Shown here: positions 1 to 8,763 of the stretch, piece after piece
Numbering within the stretch: the stretch's first letter is position 1
Layout: each line of letters starts with the position of its first letter
Assembly: GCA_949893755.1 (NCBI GenBank)
Contig: CATLCV010000016.1
Location: forward strand, 1 to 43,424
Origin: an uncultured Lachnospiraceae bacterium
Lineage (GTDB): Bacteria; Bacillota; Clostridia; Lachnospirales; Lachnospiraceae
Direction: 5' to 3'
DNA: 43,424 nt
The notes under the pieces: model-generated
Seen by the model: the letters and a program-made list of their open reading frames with translations, nothing else
Databases searched by the model: none
What the model was told of the DNA's origin: nothing
Position numbers and translations under genes: made by a program

Positions 1-186
1 GTTCATTTCAGGCATAGTATACACGATTTTCGATGTCAGATAAAGAGTATTGGGAAAATATACCTTCGTAAATATGCATAATTTTTTCTGTAATATCCCT
101 ACATGTTCATTCATGCGTTTATTCTGTACAGATTATATTCTTTTTGGAAACCGGCTTCACTGGACGGTAAAAAGCGGGAGGCATGA

Positions 187-1332
187 ATGAACGATAAAAT
201 AAATATGAAAAAAATTACAAAATGGTTTATTGGAGTTATCACTGCCTGCATCTTGATTTACCTTGCGATCCGGCATTTAGATATGATAGCAGCCGGTATA
301 TCCTGGCTGATTCATATTACATTTCCAATATTACTGGGAATTATTTTTGCCCTGATTCTGAATGTGCCGCTGCGTCCGATTGAAAAACATCTGCCCATAA
401 AAAAATCAAAAGCAAAACGGCCATTGGCAATTATTTTGTCACTCGTGCTGGTTCTTGGAATTTTTACAGGCGTCGCTTTCCTTGTCCTCCCGGAAATAGG
501 AAATGCCGTTCGGCTCATTGCACAAATTGTCATGTCCGGCATAGACCAGGCGGCTTCGTTGGAAGGAACAATAGACTTTTCCGAACTGCCGTTGGGAGAT
601 TATTTGGAACAGATTGATATTGACTGGATACAGCTAAAAAGGAATTTGGAACAATGGACAGTAGCACAAAGGGAAGTGTTAATCCGGCACGCTGCCGGAG
701 CTGTCAGTTCCATAGCCGTCGCTTTTGTAAATCTCTTTATTGGAGTGGTTTTTTCTATCTATATACTGGCAAATAAAGAAAAGCTCAAAAAGCAGACATT
801 ACGGCTTATCCATACGTGGTTTCCGCAGAAGTTTGGTGATTTACTCGTACATATTACTGCTGTATGCAATTTGAGTTTTCGGAATTTCATTGCAGGGCAG
901 GCTACGGAAGCTGTTATTTTGGGAAGTCTCTGTACAGTTGGTATGTTAATCCTCCGCCTTCCCTATGCTCCTATGATTGGCGCTTTGGTTGGTGTCACCG
1001 CCCTTATACCAATCGTTGGGGCTTTTATCGGCACGATTGTCGGAGCATTCCTCATACTGACGGTGAGTCCTTTTAAAGCATTTGTATTCGTTGCATTTCT
1101 TTTAATTTTGCAGCAGATAGAAGGAAATCTGATTTATCCAAAAGTTGTTGGATCTAAAATCAACCTTCCTGCAATGTGGGTACTTGCCGCCGTGACAATA
1201 GGCGGAAATTTTGCCGGACCTATTGGAATGCTTCTTGGCGTACCTGCTGCATCTGCCACTTATGAACTGCTGAAAGAAGCCACTGCAAAGCGTGAAAAAA
1301 CATTAAAGCATTCAAATACATTTGAGGAGTGA
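187..1332 (+). CDS. AI-2E family (PerM/YhhT-type) membrane transporter
   Basis: Polytopic membrane protein of 381 residues, the usual size for the AI-2E/PerM family, whose members are proposed exporters or ion antiporters. Hydrophobic segments lie near residues 14-34, 42-60 and 80-100; a soluble stretch follows (about 120-165), then several membrane segments from about 170 to the end. The C-terminal half carries the family's glycine and proline-rich signature (LPYAPMIGALVGVTALIPI, then QQIEGNLIYPKVVG). The ATG is preceded by GGGAGG at 176-181. An earlier ATG at 183 closes after four codons. The gene is visibly AT-richer than the MFS gene after it, suggesting a different history. The substrate cannot be told from sequence. 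Confidence 0.85.
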   Translation: MNDKINMKKITKWFIGVITACILIYLAIRHLDMIAAGISWLIHITFPILLGIIFALILNVPLRPIEKHLPIKKSKAKRPLAIILSLVLVLGIFTGVAFLVLPEIGNAVRLIAQIVMSGIDQAASLEGTIDFSELPLGDYLEQIDIDWIQLKRNLEQWTVAQREVLIRHAAGAVSSIAVAFVNLFIGVVFSIYILANKEKLKKQTLRLIHTWFPQKFGDLLVHITAVCNLSFRNFIAGQATEAVILGSLCTVGMLILRLPYAPMIGALVGVTALIPIVGAFIGTIVGAFLILTVSPFKAFVFVAFLLILQQIEGNLIYPKVVGSKINLPAMWVLAAVTIGGNFAGPIGMLLGVPAASATYELLKEATAKREKTLKHSNTFEE

Positions 1333-1374
1333 TATTATGGAACCACAGGGAAAACCCACTTTGTGGATTTTGCT

Positions 1375-1535
1375 TACCCGGCAAACTTGATGGGGATTCC
1401 GTCTACGCTCCGCTCCGGTCCGCGCTAAACGGACATCCACTGGATGCCCAGCGCCCCATGCCCTCGGTTCCTGCATATTTGGAAAATATGCAGGTGCAGC
1501 TAGCTGTGCGGCTGCGGAAGCAGACGTAAGAGCGC
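1375..1535. repeat. Hairpin-rich intergenic element, possibly an interspersed repeat
   Basis: The roughly 320 bases between the transporter and the MFS gene hold no convincing gene. They hold a run of short dyads: GTCCG/CGGAC and CATCC/GGATG at about 1417-1446, then a near-perfect 11-bp stem CCTGCATATTT / AAATATGCAGG (1470-1480 and 1484-1494), then GCAGC/GCTGC-type pairs to about 1520. A 66-codon reading frame (1329-1529) crosses the element but looks like a by-product of the structured repeat, with no ribosome site and no family resemblance. It could be a terminator complex, a small structured RNA, or one copy of a dispersed element; only one copy is seen in this window. Confidence 0.4.
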
Positions 1536-1568
1536 GTCAGGCAAATGACAAATCTGTGAAAAAATGAA

Positions 1569-1626
1569 TTGCCTTTATTGGAAATGATGATATAATGTAA
1601 AAAGTTTCCAACCGTACAAATGGAAA
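1569..1626 (+). promoter_or_regulatory. Promoter and possible operator of the MFS gene
   Basis: TTGCCT (1569-1574), a 16-nt spacer and TATAAT (1591-1596) form a good sigma-A promoter. Just downstream, TTTCCA (1605-1610) and TGGAAA (1621-1626) form a dyad with a 10-nt gap where a repressor could sit. The regulator is unknown. Confidence 0.55.
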
Positions 1627-1653
1627 AGTCCGCTGCAAAAGGAGAAATGAATC

Positions 1654-2850
1654 ATGAATGCAAAATATCAGAAAACGATCTACGCGTGTTTTGTGGGATA
1701 TGTTGTGCAGGCGATCATCAATAATTTTGTCCCGCTTTTGTTTTTGACCTTTGAGAGTACGTACCAGATTCCGCTCAGCCGGATCACCACACTGATCACG
1801 TTCAACTTCGGGATCCAGCTGCTGGTGGATCTGCTGTCGGCGGGATTTGTGGACAGGATCGGTTACCGGGTTTCGATCATGCTCGCCCACATTTTTTCGG
1901 CGGCGGGGCTGCTGGGACTTGCCGTGCTGCCGGAGATCCTGCCCAGCGCCTATGCAGGGCTCCTGATCTCGGTGACGATCTATGCCCTGGGGGGCGGGCT
2001 TTTGGAGGTGCTGGTCAGCCCGATCGTGGAGAGCTGTCCCACGGACAATAAGGAAAAGGCCATGAGTCTGCTGCATTCCTTCTACTGCTGGGGGCATGTG
2101 GGAGTGGTGCTCCTTTCCACCCTGTTTTTCCGGATATTTGGGATTGAAAACTGGAAGCTTCTGACCGTGATCTGGATGATCGTTCCCGTTGCCAATGCAT
2201 TTGTTTTTGCAAAAACGCCGATGGCGCCGCTTGTGGAAGAGGGGGAAAAAGGAATGACCATGGCAGACCTGTTCCGAAGCAAGGTGTTCTGGGTGCTGAT
2301 GCTGATGATGACGTGCGCGGGCGCCAGTGAACAGGCCGTGAGCCAGTGGGCGTCTACCTTTGCAGAGAGGGGGCTGGGCGTGACCAAGACGGTGGGAGAC
2401 CTGGCCGGCCCCATGGCATTTGCCATATTGATGGGAAGCGCGAGAGCCTTCTATGGAAAATTTGGAGACAGGATCGACCTGGATCGGTTTATGGTCGGAA
2501 GCGGAATCCTCTGCGTGCTGTCCTACCTGTGCATTTCCCTTTCGCCGTCCCCGGTGCTGTCCCTTGTGGGCTGTGCCGTCTGCGGACTGTCCGTGGGGAT
2601 CATGTGGCCCGGGAGCTTCAGTAAGGCGTCCGCTCTGATCAGAAACGGCGGGACGGCCATGTTCGCGCTGCTGGCTCTGGCGGGAGACTTAGGGTGCTCC
2701 GGCGGTCCTACGCTGGTGGGAACGATTTCCAGTATGGCGTCGGATGACCTGAAAAAAGGAATCCTGGCAGCGGTGGTATTTCCGGTATTGCTGGTGGCAG
2801 GGGTGGTGCTCAGCCGCAGGCCGATGGATCGCAGCAGTGATGGTTGTTAG
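1654..2850 (+). CDS. MFS transporter, sugar-type
   Basis: Major facilitator superfamily protein of 398 residues with about twelve membrane segments, a standard length. Segment 4/5 carries a glycine-rich GGGLLE motif followed by SPIVESCP, as in FucP/LacY-like and related sugar or small-solute carriers. The segment 2-3 loop has FVDRIGYR, a variant of the MFS signature loop, and a second such loop is KFGDRIDLDR. The start follows AAGGAG (1639-1644) at normal spacing. It stands alone under its own promoter and ends at a perfect terminator dyad facing the convergent DUF1703 gene. The substrate is not determinable here. Confidence 0.85.
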   Translation: MNAKYQKTIYACFVGYVVQAIINNFVPLLFLTFESTYQIPLSRITTLITFNFGIQLLVDLLSAGFVDRIGYRVSIMLAHIFSAAGLLGLAVLPEILPSAYAGLLISVTIYALGGGLLEVLVSPIVESCPTDNKEKAMSLLHSFYCWGHVGVVLLSTLFFRIFGIENWKLLTVIWMIVPVANAFVFAKTPMAPLVEEGEKGMTMADLFRSKVFWVLMLMMTCAGASEQAVSQWASTFAERGLGVTKTVGDLAGPMAFAILMGSARAFYGKFGDRIDLDRFMVGSGILCVLSYLCISLSPSPVLSLVGCAVCGLSVGIMWPGSFSKASALIRNGGTAMFALLALAGDLGCSGGPTLVGTISSMASDDLKKGILAAVVFPVLLVAGVVLSRRPMDRSSDGC

Positions 2851-2869
2851 GAACTGTAGCAGATGGATG

Positions 2870-2905
2870 CGTAGGTTGGATGATCTTTAGATCATCCAAC
2901 CTACG
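2870..2905. terminator. Bidirectional terminator hairpin
   Basis: Perfect 16-bp inverted repeat (2870-2885 and 2890-2905) with a TTTA loop, between two convergent genes. No long T-tract on the plus strand, so termination may rely on the very stable stem. Confidence 0.75.
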
Positions 2906-2929
2906 GGCGGAATATTTATTGACAATTCC

Positions 2930-4510
2930 TTAATCTGTTTTGGTATATTTCTCGATCAGAGATTCATAAGTCTTTTTTTCTTTATCATAGTTGATTCCCA
3001 CTAAAAGGATATCTCCCGTATATGTTTCAATCCATGACGCATATTCCTTTTCCTTGATCTGCCGGATGGCGCCGTCTGCGGTTTTATCCCATTTCAGTTC
3101 TACTACCAGCGCCGGACGGTCCACATTCCGCTTCGGCAGATATGCCACATCCGCAAAGCCTTTTCCTGACGGAAGCTCCATGATCGGATTTACATAATAT
3201 ACCTTTGCGCTGTAGTATGCCATGAGGATTGCGCAGGTAAGAGAGTTTTCGTGATGATATTTCAATACGGACGCGGTTTCATTATGGATTGCGGACAGTC
3301 CGTCCGCTACAGCGTTTCCGTCCAGCGCCCATGTGCGTTCCAGAAGTTCCTGGGAGCGGTTCAGGGACTGGACTACGCCGTCCCATCCTCCGACCTTTAC
3401 GGCACGTATAAATTCCTGCTCGATCTCCTGATTGGGAATAAAAACCTCGCTTGTAATTTTATCATAGGTCAGATAACCAAGGTGGACCAGCAGCGTCAGC
3501 ACGTCGTCTCTGGTCCGGAAGGTGGTCATATCGTTCTGGAATGTGGAAGGGTCGATCACACAGCGCCCATTTCCAAGCATTGCCGTGATAGCCTCCTTCA
3601 GCCCATCAAAATTTAGGTCTATATAAACTTTCAATGCCTCGTAAGTCTCCGTCCCAGTCCAATAGCTCTGAATTTCCTTCCATGTTAATGCGTCAGCCAC
3701 GGATTTTGGATTGTAGATATGAAGCCGGCCTACACGATATCCGTCGTACCATCTTTCCATCTCGCCGTAGTCCACATCCCGCTCATTGCATGCCGCAAGG
3801 ACTTCTTCCTCCGTAAATCCAAAATATTCATCCAGGTTCTTGGGGGAGATCATGGAATAATCATCGAAAATATTGACCGCAGAGTGTTCCCCGTACTTCT
3901 TGATCGGCAGGATTCCCGTCATATAGACCAGTTCCGTATATTCTGCGTCTTTAAAAAGCCCCCGTAAAAAATCCAGATATCTTTTCTGCTCTTCTTTACG
4001 GTTCCTTGCAATCCGGAATACACAGTCCCACTCATCAACAATGAAGATAAATCCGTTTCCGGTCTGAATAAATATCTGTTCAAGAGCATCTGTCAGACTG
4101 CTGTCTGCGCCGATTCTTTTACATTCTGGAAATTCGATCAGCAATTCTGACGTTACGCTTCGTTCCATTTCTTCGATATATGTGCCAAGATGATCTTCTG
4201 TTTTCAAAAAACGCTGCATATTTAACCGGATCACCTGGTGTTGGTTCAAATGCTCCTGAAAGCTGGGGGCTCGCTCAATATTCAGCCCGGAAAACAGTTC
4301 GGCTGAATCACAGCCGCAGCTATAGTAAGCAGTCAGCATGTTCGCTGCCATTGATTTTCCAAAACGGCGCGGACGGCTCACACATACGAATTTTCTTTCG
4401 GTTCTGTATACCGCATTCATCTTTGAGATCAGCATACTTTTATCAATATAGAAATTAGAAAAACGTGAGTCCTGAAATGAAATATTTCCCGGATTTACAT
4501 AAATCCCCAT
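2930..4510 (-). CDS. AAA-ATPase / PD-(D/E)XK nuclease-like protein (DUF1703 family)
   Basis: Protein of 526 residues of the AAA-ATPase-like plus DUF1703 type common in gut Clostridia and Bacteroidetes. The N-terminus has a P-loop variant in SRPRRFGKS (about residues 44-52) preceded by the typical FYIDKS motif. A Walker B-like FIFIVDEWD lies near residue 155, and the C-terminal third has the PD-(D/E)XK-like core (GFADVAYLP then LVVELKW). The biological role of the family is not settled; a nuclease or defence/mobile-element function has been proposed. Ribosome site AAAGGAGATG lies before the ATG. A paralogue of the same design is at 21529-23115. Confidence 0.8.
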   Translation of the reverse strand: MGIYVNPGNISFQDSRFSNFYIDKSMLISKMNAVYRTERKFVCVSRPRRFGKSMAANMLTAYYSCGCDSAELFSGLNIERAPSFQEHLNQHQVIRLNMQRFLKTEDHLGTYIEEMERSVTSELLIEFPECKRIGADSSLTDALEQIFIQTGNGFIFIVDEWDCVFRIARNRKEEQKRYLDFLRGLFKDAEYTELVYMTGILPIKKYGEHSAVNIFDDYSMISPKNLDEYFGFTEEEVLAACNERDVDYGEMERWYDGYRVGRLHIYNPKSVADALTWKEIQSYWTGTETYEALKVYIDLNFDGLKEAITAMLGNGRCVIDPSTFQNDMTTFRTRDDVLTLLVHLGYLTYDKITSEVFIPNQEIEQEFIRAVKVGGWDGVVQSLNRSQELLERTWALDGNAVADGLSAIHNETASVLKYHHENSLTCAILMAYYSAKVYYVNPIMELPSGKGFADVAYLPKRNVDRPALVVELKWDKTADGAIRQIKEKEYASWIETYTGDILLVGINYDKEKKTYESLIEKYTKTD

Positions 4511-4612
4511 GCCGGATCATCTCCTTTACAATCTAAGTTGATTTCATTTTATCATTGAAAAACAGTCGAGGCAAGCGGAAAACGGGTATCCCTGTCCTGC
4601 TTTTGCCGTAGT

Positions 4613-5908
4613 TTATCGGCAAGCCGGTAAACTGTGAGAGGGGTTGCATGTGCCGGGTATGGAGAAGTAAAACATGACTCCGTCCTGCATATTTTTTACG
4701 CCGTAATCCAGGTTCTGCATGGACAGGATCTGTGCGACTATGGACAGCCCCAGCCCGGAGCCGTGATAGCCGGTATCCGGATTCCGGTAAAACTTTGTCC
4801 AGATCCTGGGCAGGATTTCCTCCGGTATCGCTTTTCCCTCGTTCAGGATAGAGAAATGCAGGAGATCCCCGCGTATGGTCAGGGACAGTTCCAGCCTGCC
4901 GCCGGGGCATACATTTTTCCGGGCGTTCAGGATCAGGTTGTCCAGCACCTGCTCCATCCGCTTTCGGTCTGTCTTTACAAAAATTTTCTCCTCCGGCAGT
5001 TCATACTCCAATTGGAAATCCGCGTCCGGAATGTCGGTCAGCAGGCGTCCCGCCGCGGTTTCTGCCAATTCCACAAAGTCAAATGTTTCCATCACAAGCT
5101 CAGAAGCGCCGCTCTCCAGCGCCGACAGATCCAGCAGGGTGGTGATCAGGCCGCTCATGCGCTCGGTCTCGGAAATGATGATGTCCGTGTATCGCTGCCG
5201 CACTGCCTCGTCAGTCTCGTCCTGGATTCCTTCCGCATAGGCCCGGATGACTCCGACGGGGGTTTTCATTTCATGGGACAGGCTGTCGGTCAGATCTTTG
5301 CGCTCCGCAAGAAGACGCTGCTTTTCCGCAACCTCTTCCGCAAGCTGGGTGTTGGCAGTTTCCAAGCGGGCGTTGGTATCTTCCAGCTGTGCATTGGCAT
5401 TTTCCAAGCGTACATTGGTATCTTCCAGCTGCGAATTGGCGTTTTCCAGCTGAGTATTGGTATCTTCCAGCTGCGAATTGGCGTTTTCCAGCTGAGTATT
5501 GGTATCTTCCAGCTGTGCATTGGCATCCTCCAGCTGTGAATTCGTGAGTTCCAGCCGGGCCAGCGTATCCTGCAGGTTTTCGGACATCCGGCTCAGGCTG
5601 TCGGAGAGCTCGCCGAATTCATCCTCCGAGGTGAGCCGGCAGGGCTCGGAAAAGTCCAGATGCGCCAGTCGCCCGGCAGTCTCATTGAGCCGGGAAATTG
5701 GGTCGGAGATAAAACGCCCCATCAGAAAATCGACTGCCAGGATCAGCGGGATCACGAATCCGAGCCAGACCAGAAGGGATATATCCGGATCATCAGATAT
5801 ATGCGTGGAAAACAGGTAAGACGCGATCAAGAGGACACCGGCAAGCTTGGAGGTGATGATGATTTTTTTACAGACCGTGCGGGGGGAAAACATTTTTTTC
5901 AGATTCAT
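4613..5908 (-). CDS. Sensor histidine kinase with HAMP and a heptad-repeat signalling helix
   Basis: Membrane histidine kinase of 431 residues. Two membrane segments (about 20-36 and 43-63) flank only a few external residues, so it resembles intramembrane-sensing kinases. A HAMP-like region (64-117) leads into ten consecutive 7-residue repeats of the LEDTNTQ/LENANSQ type (119-188). Then come the DHp helix with phospho-acceptor His212 in SHEMKTP and a HATPase domain with NLILNARKN (N box) and GSGLGLSI (G2). The G1 box is unusual (NEGKAIP rather than DxGxGI). The stop of the response regulator gene overlaps its start by four bases (5905-5908), so the two are translationally coupled, regulator first. 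The signal is unknown. Confidence 0.9.
   Translation of the reverse strand: MNLKKMFSPRTVCKKIIITSKLAGVLLIASYLFSTHISDDPDISLLVWLGFVIPLILAVDFLMGRFISDPISRLNETAGRLAHLDFSEPCRLTSEDEFGELSDSLSRMSENLQDTLARLELTNSQLEDANAQLEDTNTQLENANSQLEDTNTQLENANSQLEDTNVRLENANAQLEDTNARLETANTQLAEEVAEKQRLLAERKDLTDSLSHEMKTPVGVIRAYAEGIQDETDEAVRQRYTDIIISETERMSGLITTLLDLSALESGASELVMETFDFVELAETAAGRLLTDIPDADFQLEYELPEEKIFVKTDRKRMEQVLDNLILNARKNVCPGGRLELSLTIRGDLLHFSILNEGKAIPEEILPRIWTKFYRNPDTGYHGSGLGLSIVAQILSMQNLDYGVKNMQDGVMFYFSIPGTCNPSHSLPACR
5345..5554 (-). repeat. In-frame 21/42-nt tandem repeat encoding ten heptads
   Basis: Repeats in the kinase gene encode LELTNSQ, LEDANAQ, LEDTNTQ, LENANSQ, LEDTNTQ, LENANSQ, LEDTNVR, LENANAQ, LEDTNAR, LETANTQ. 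LEDTN and LENAN units alternate in the middle, so the DNA has a 42-nt higher-order period. Leucine at every seventh residue predicts a coiled coil joining HAMP to the phospho-acceptor helix. Confidence 0.9.
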
Positions 5909-6573
5909 GTGGGCACCTCGAATTTGTAGCCGGAGCGTATCAGGGTCACGATATTTTTTCCTTCGCTGCCCAGCTTTTGGCGGAGATTTTTGATGTGGGC
6001 GTCCACCGTGCGGGTGGTCCCTTCAAATTCATAGCCCCAGATCCGGTTCAGAAGCTGGTCCCGGCTGAAGATCTGCCCGGGATTTGCCATGAGGAAATGG
6101 AGCAGCTCATATTCCTTGTGCGTAAGCGTGACCTCCTGTCCGTCCACATAGACCTTGCGGGAGGCCGGCTGGAGCGCGGTCTTTCCGGCGCAGAGGGTGC
6201 CGAGGGGAGCGCAGGAGGTCCGGCGCAGCAGGGCATTCACCTTTGCCAGCAGGACTCTGGGGCTGAAGGGCTTTGTCATGTAATCGTCCGCACCGTATTC
6301 GTAGCCCTTCAGCTTGTCCTCCTCGCTGCTTTTGGCGGTCAGCAGGATCACCGGCGTATTGCCCATCTCACGGGCGAGCCGGCAGACCGAAAAGCCGTCC
6401 AGATGGGGCATCATGATATCCAGGATCAGCAGATCCACGGGAGTGCTTTTGAGCAGCATCAGGGCATCCACGCCGTCGTCCGCGGTCAGGCAGGTGTGGC
6501 CGCCTTTTCTCATATATTCTGCAATGATATCCTGCATGTTTTTTTCATCTTCTGCGATTAAAATAGATGCCAT
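5905..6573 (-). CDS. OmpR/PhoB-family response regulator
   Basis: Response regulator of 222 residues. The receiver domain (1-115) has the acidic pair in AEDE (residues 8-10), phospho-acceptor Asp52 in LILDIMMP, Thr in LLTAK and Lys in TKPF. The C-terminal winged helix (about 125-220) has the typical LTHKEYELLHFLM and GTTRTVDAHIKNLRQKL segments. It is the cognate partner of the overlapping downstream kinase gene. Its promoter faces away from that of YitT across a 186-base divergent region, so it may control both. Targets are unknown. Confidence 0.93.
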   Translation of the reverse strand: MASILIAEDEKNMQDIIAEYMRKGGHTCLTADDGVDALMLLKSTPVDLLILDIMMPHLDGFSVCRLAREMGNTPVILLTAKSSEEDKLKGYEYGADDYMTKPFSPRVLLAKVNALLRRTSCAPLGTLCAGKTALQPASRKVYVDGQEVTLTHKEYELLHFLMANPGQIFSRDQLLNRIWGYEFEGTTRTVDAHIKNLRQKLGSEGKNIVTLIRSGYKFEVPT

Positions 6574-6608
6574 GGGAGAAACCTCGTTTCGTTGGGAATA
6601 TGCAATTT

Positions 6609-6637
6609 ATTATAGACCTTCTGAAATTGTTTTACAA
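6609..6637 (-). promoter_or_regulatory. Promoter of the two-component operon
   Basis: Read on the minus strand: TTGTAA (6637-6632), 17-nt spacer, TATAAT (6614-6609). It points at the response regulator gene starting at 6573. Confidence 0.6.
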
Positions 6638-6710
6638 TATAAAAACCGGCATTCAAAACGCGCAGATCTTCTGACAATGAAATATTTCTAAAAGTCAATA
6701 CTCGAAATAG

Positions 6711-6739
6711 TTGACTTTCCGGGCCTGCGGCGTTACAAT
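6711..6739 (+). promoter_or_regulatory. Promoter of the YitT gene
   Basis: TTGACT (6711-6716), 17-nt spacer, TACAAT (6734-6739), followed about 20 nt later by a GGAGG ribosome site (6747-6751) and the ATG at 6760. Near-consensus sigma-A promoter. Confidence 0.75.
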
Positions 6740-6759
6740 GCGAAACGGAGGAAGAACAA

Positions 6760-7602
6760 ATGAAAACGAAAATGCACAGCTTCTTTATGATGACAGCGGC
6801 CACCCTGATCATGGCCGTAGGGATTTATTTTTTTAAGTTTACCAATAACTTTACATTCGGCGGGATCACGGGTCTCGCTGTCCTTGTTGCAAAATCCGGG
6901 CTGATCTCCGCGTCGGATTTTTCTTTTGCGGCAAACATGATCCTGCTGGTGCTGGGAGCCGTGATCCTGGGGCGGAAGTTCGTGGCGAAGACCGCTTACT
7001 GCAGCGTACTGCTCTCAGTCCTGCTGTCCCTGTTTGAAAGGATCTGGCCCATGCATCAGCCTTTTACGAACGAGCCTTTGCTGGAGGTGATCTTCGCGAT
7101 CGTGCTTCCTGCTTTCGGATCCGCGGTGCTGTTCAATATCGGGGCTTCCAGCGGCGGCACGGATATCGTAGCCATGATCCTGAAAAAGTATTCCAGCATT
7201 GACATCGGCCGGGCGCTGATGCTGTCCGACGTGGCGATTACGGTAGCCGGATTTTTCGTGTTTGACGTGGAGGTGGGGCTGTACTCCTGCCTGGGACTGG
7301 CGTTCCGCTCCGTGCTGGTGGACAATTTTATCGAAAGCCTGAACCTGTCCAAGTATTTTAACGTATTCTGCAGCAGGCCGGAGCCGATCTGTGATTTTAT
7401 CGTACATGAGCTGAACCGCAGCGCCACGATCTGCGACGGACAGGGGGCCTTTACCGGATCCCAGAAGTACATCATCTTTACCGCACTGAACCGGCATCAG
7501 GCGGTGCTGCTGAGGAATTTTATTAAAAAAGAAGATCCTTCCGCGTTCATATTGATTTCCAACACAAGTGAGATCATTGGGAAAGGGTTTCATAGTGTGT
7601 AA
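6760..7602 (+). CDS. YitT family membrane protein (DUF161/DUF2179)
   Basis: Integral membrane protein of 280 residues with about six membrane segments in the first 200, including the family motif around FTFGGITGLAVLV and GASSGGTDIVA. A C-terminal soluble domain of the DUF2179 type (about 200-280, ending IGKGFHSV) follows. YitT proteins are widespread in Firmicutes and have no agreed transport substrate. The gene has its own near-consensus promoter and faces the two-component system. Its 3' end overlaps the convergent AraC gene by 29 bp, with no terminator between them. Confidence 0.9.
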   Translation: MKTKMHSFFMMTAATLIMAVGIYFFKFTNNFTFGGITGLAVLVAKSGLISASDFSFAANMILLVLGAVILGRKFVAKTAYCSVLLSVLLSLFERIWPMHQPFTNEPLLEVIFAIVLPAFGSAVLFNIGASSGGTDIVAMILKKYSSIDIGRALMLSDVAITVAGFFVFDVEVGLYSCLGLAFRSVLVDNFIESLNLSKYFNVFCSRPEPICDFIVHELNRSATICDGQGAFTGSQKYIIFTALNRHQAVLLRNFIKKEDPSAFILISNTSEIIGKGFHSV

Positions 7603-8722
7603 GGGGCTGGTTTTTATCCGCTATGTTCTTTTTGCGGTATTGTGTCGGCGACATTCCGGTCATCTGGTGAAAACGGCGTGAAAAGCTGACCAGAGATTGA
7701 AAACCGGCCTGTTCGCCGATTTTTTCGATGGAATCCGTGGTATCAGCCAACAGCAATTCGGCGATATGGATCTTTTCCTCGGTGACCAGTTCCTGAAATG
7801 TCCGGCCGGTTGCTTTTTTAAGCTGGCTGCTGATGTAACCTTTGCTGTAATGGAAGATGTCTGCCATATTTTTCAGAGAAAGAGAAGGCGCATGCTCGTG
7901 TATATATTGGAGAAACAGCGGAATCTGCGGTTCGGCCTGCTTTGCGCCGGGATGCCCGTCAGATATGAGGAGGCCGGATTTTACAGCCTGCAGAAGCAGC
8001 AATTCCAGGAGGCTTGTACATATGTCATACCGGTATTCGCCGTCAGAATAATATTCAGCAAACATATCCCGGATGAGGTGATGATTCTTTACGGAATCTG
8101 AAAAATGAAACAGCAGGCAGTTCTGCACATGGTGCTCCATGATTTCATAAAAATAATCTGTAAGGACATTTTTATGGGACAGGACCTTGCTGAATATACC
8201 CTGAAAACATTTCCTCATTACAAGGATGGTGCATGCGACACCGTGTTCATCTCCGATCATTCGGTACGGCATATGCGGAGAGATCATGGTCAATGTACCG
8301 TCTGTCAGATCATAATGTTTATTTTCCAGAATCAGTTCAAAAGTCCCTTTCAGCACATAATGGATCGTAAAACCGTCATTTTTATTCTGGCTGCCTTCCT
8401 TTCGGGCACACGGAAGAAGAACATAGTCGTCCCGCGTAAATACATAGCGGGGCGCAGTAAAACCAGAGAAAACAGACCGGTCAAGAGGCCGGGAACTGAT
8501 ATCTTTCTCTGTGACGGGAATCCGGCAGAAAAGCGTATGGAGCCCTTCTGGTTCTTTACAGTCCCAGGACATAAAATCCGGGTATTCCGGTTCCGGTCCT
8601 GCGTAAGGATTTTCAGTCAGCAGCTCTGCGCAGACCTGGTAAAAAGAAAGCTGCTCTTCTCCGTCATCAAATCTTTTGCGTAAACAATCCTGTACATCTT
8701 TCCACAGTATATATGGATACAT
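7574..8722 (-). CDS. AraC family transcriptional regulator with cupin-like sensor domain
   Basis: Regulator of 382 residues. A middle cupin-like segment (about 115-185: FTIHYVLKGTFELIL, then LTMISPHMPYRM) precedes a C-terminal double helix-turn-helix (about 265-365) with the AraC hallmark IGEQAGFQSLVSFSRRFHQMTG. I chose the ATG at 8722 because GAGGTGG lies just upstream; the reading frame stays open to 8800 but that stretch has no ribosome site. The first ~100 residues match nothing I recognise. AraC regulators of this type often sit beside glycoside hydrolase genes, and here the upstream neighbour is the remnant of a rhamnosidase, so this may be an orphaned sugar-pathway regulator. Confidence 0.85.
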   Translation of the reverse strand: MYPYILWKDVQDCLRKRFDDGEEQLSFYQVCAELLTENPYAGPEPEYPDFMSWDCKEPEGLHTLFCRIPVTEKDISSRPLDRSVFSGFTAPRYVFTRDDYVLLPCARKEGSQNKNDGFTIHYVLKGTFELILENKHYDLTDGTLTMISPHMPYRMIGDEHGVACTILVMRKCFQGIFSKVLSHKNVLTDYFYEIMEHHVQNCLLFHFSDSVKNHHLIRDMFAEYYSDGEYRYDICTSLLELLLLQAVKSGLLISDGHPGAKQAEPQIPLFLQYIHEHAPSLSLKNMADIFHYSKGYISSQLKKATGRTFQELVTEEKIHIAELLLADTTDSIEKIGEQAGFQSLVSFSRRFHQMTGMSPTQYRKKNIADKNQPLTHYETLSQ

Positions 8723-8763
8723 CAAGACCACCTCTGTTGATTTTGTTAAATAATATGGGATGA

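Noticed and set aside
1329..1529. Small 66-residue protein
   Set aside because: It coincides with the hairpin-rich element, lacks a ribosome site and shows no domain.
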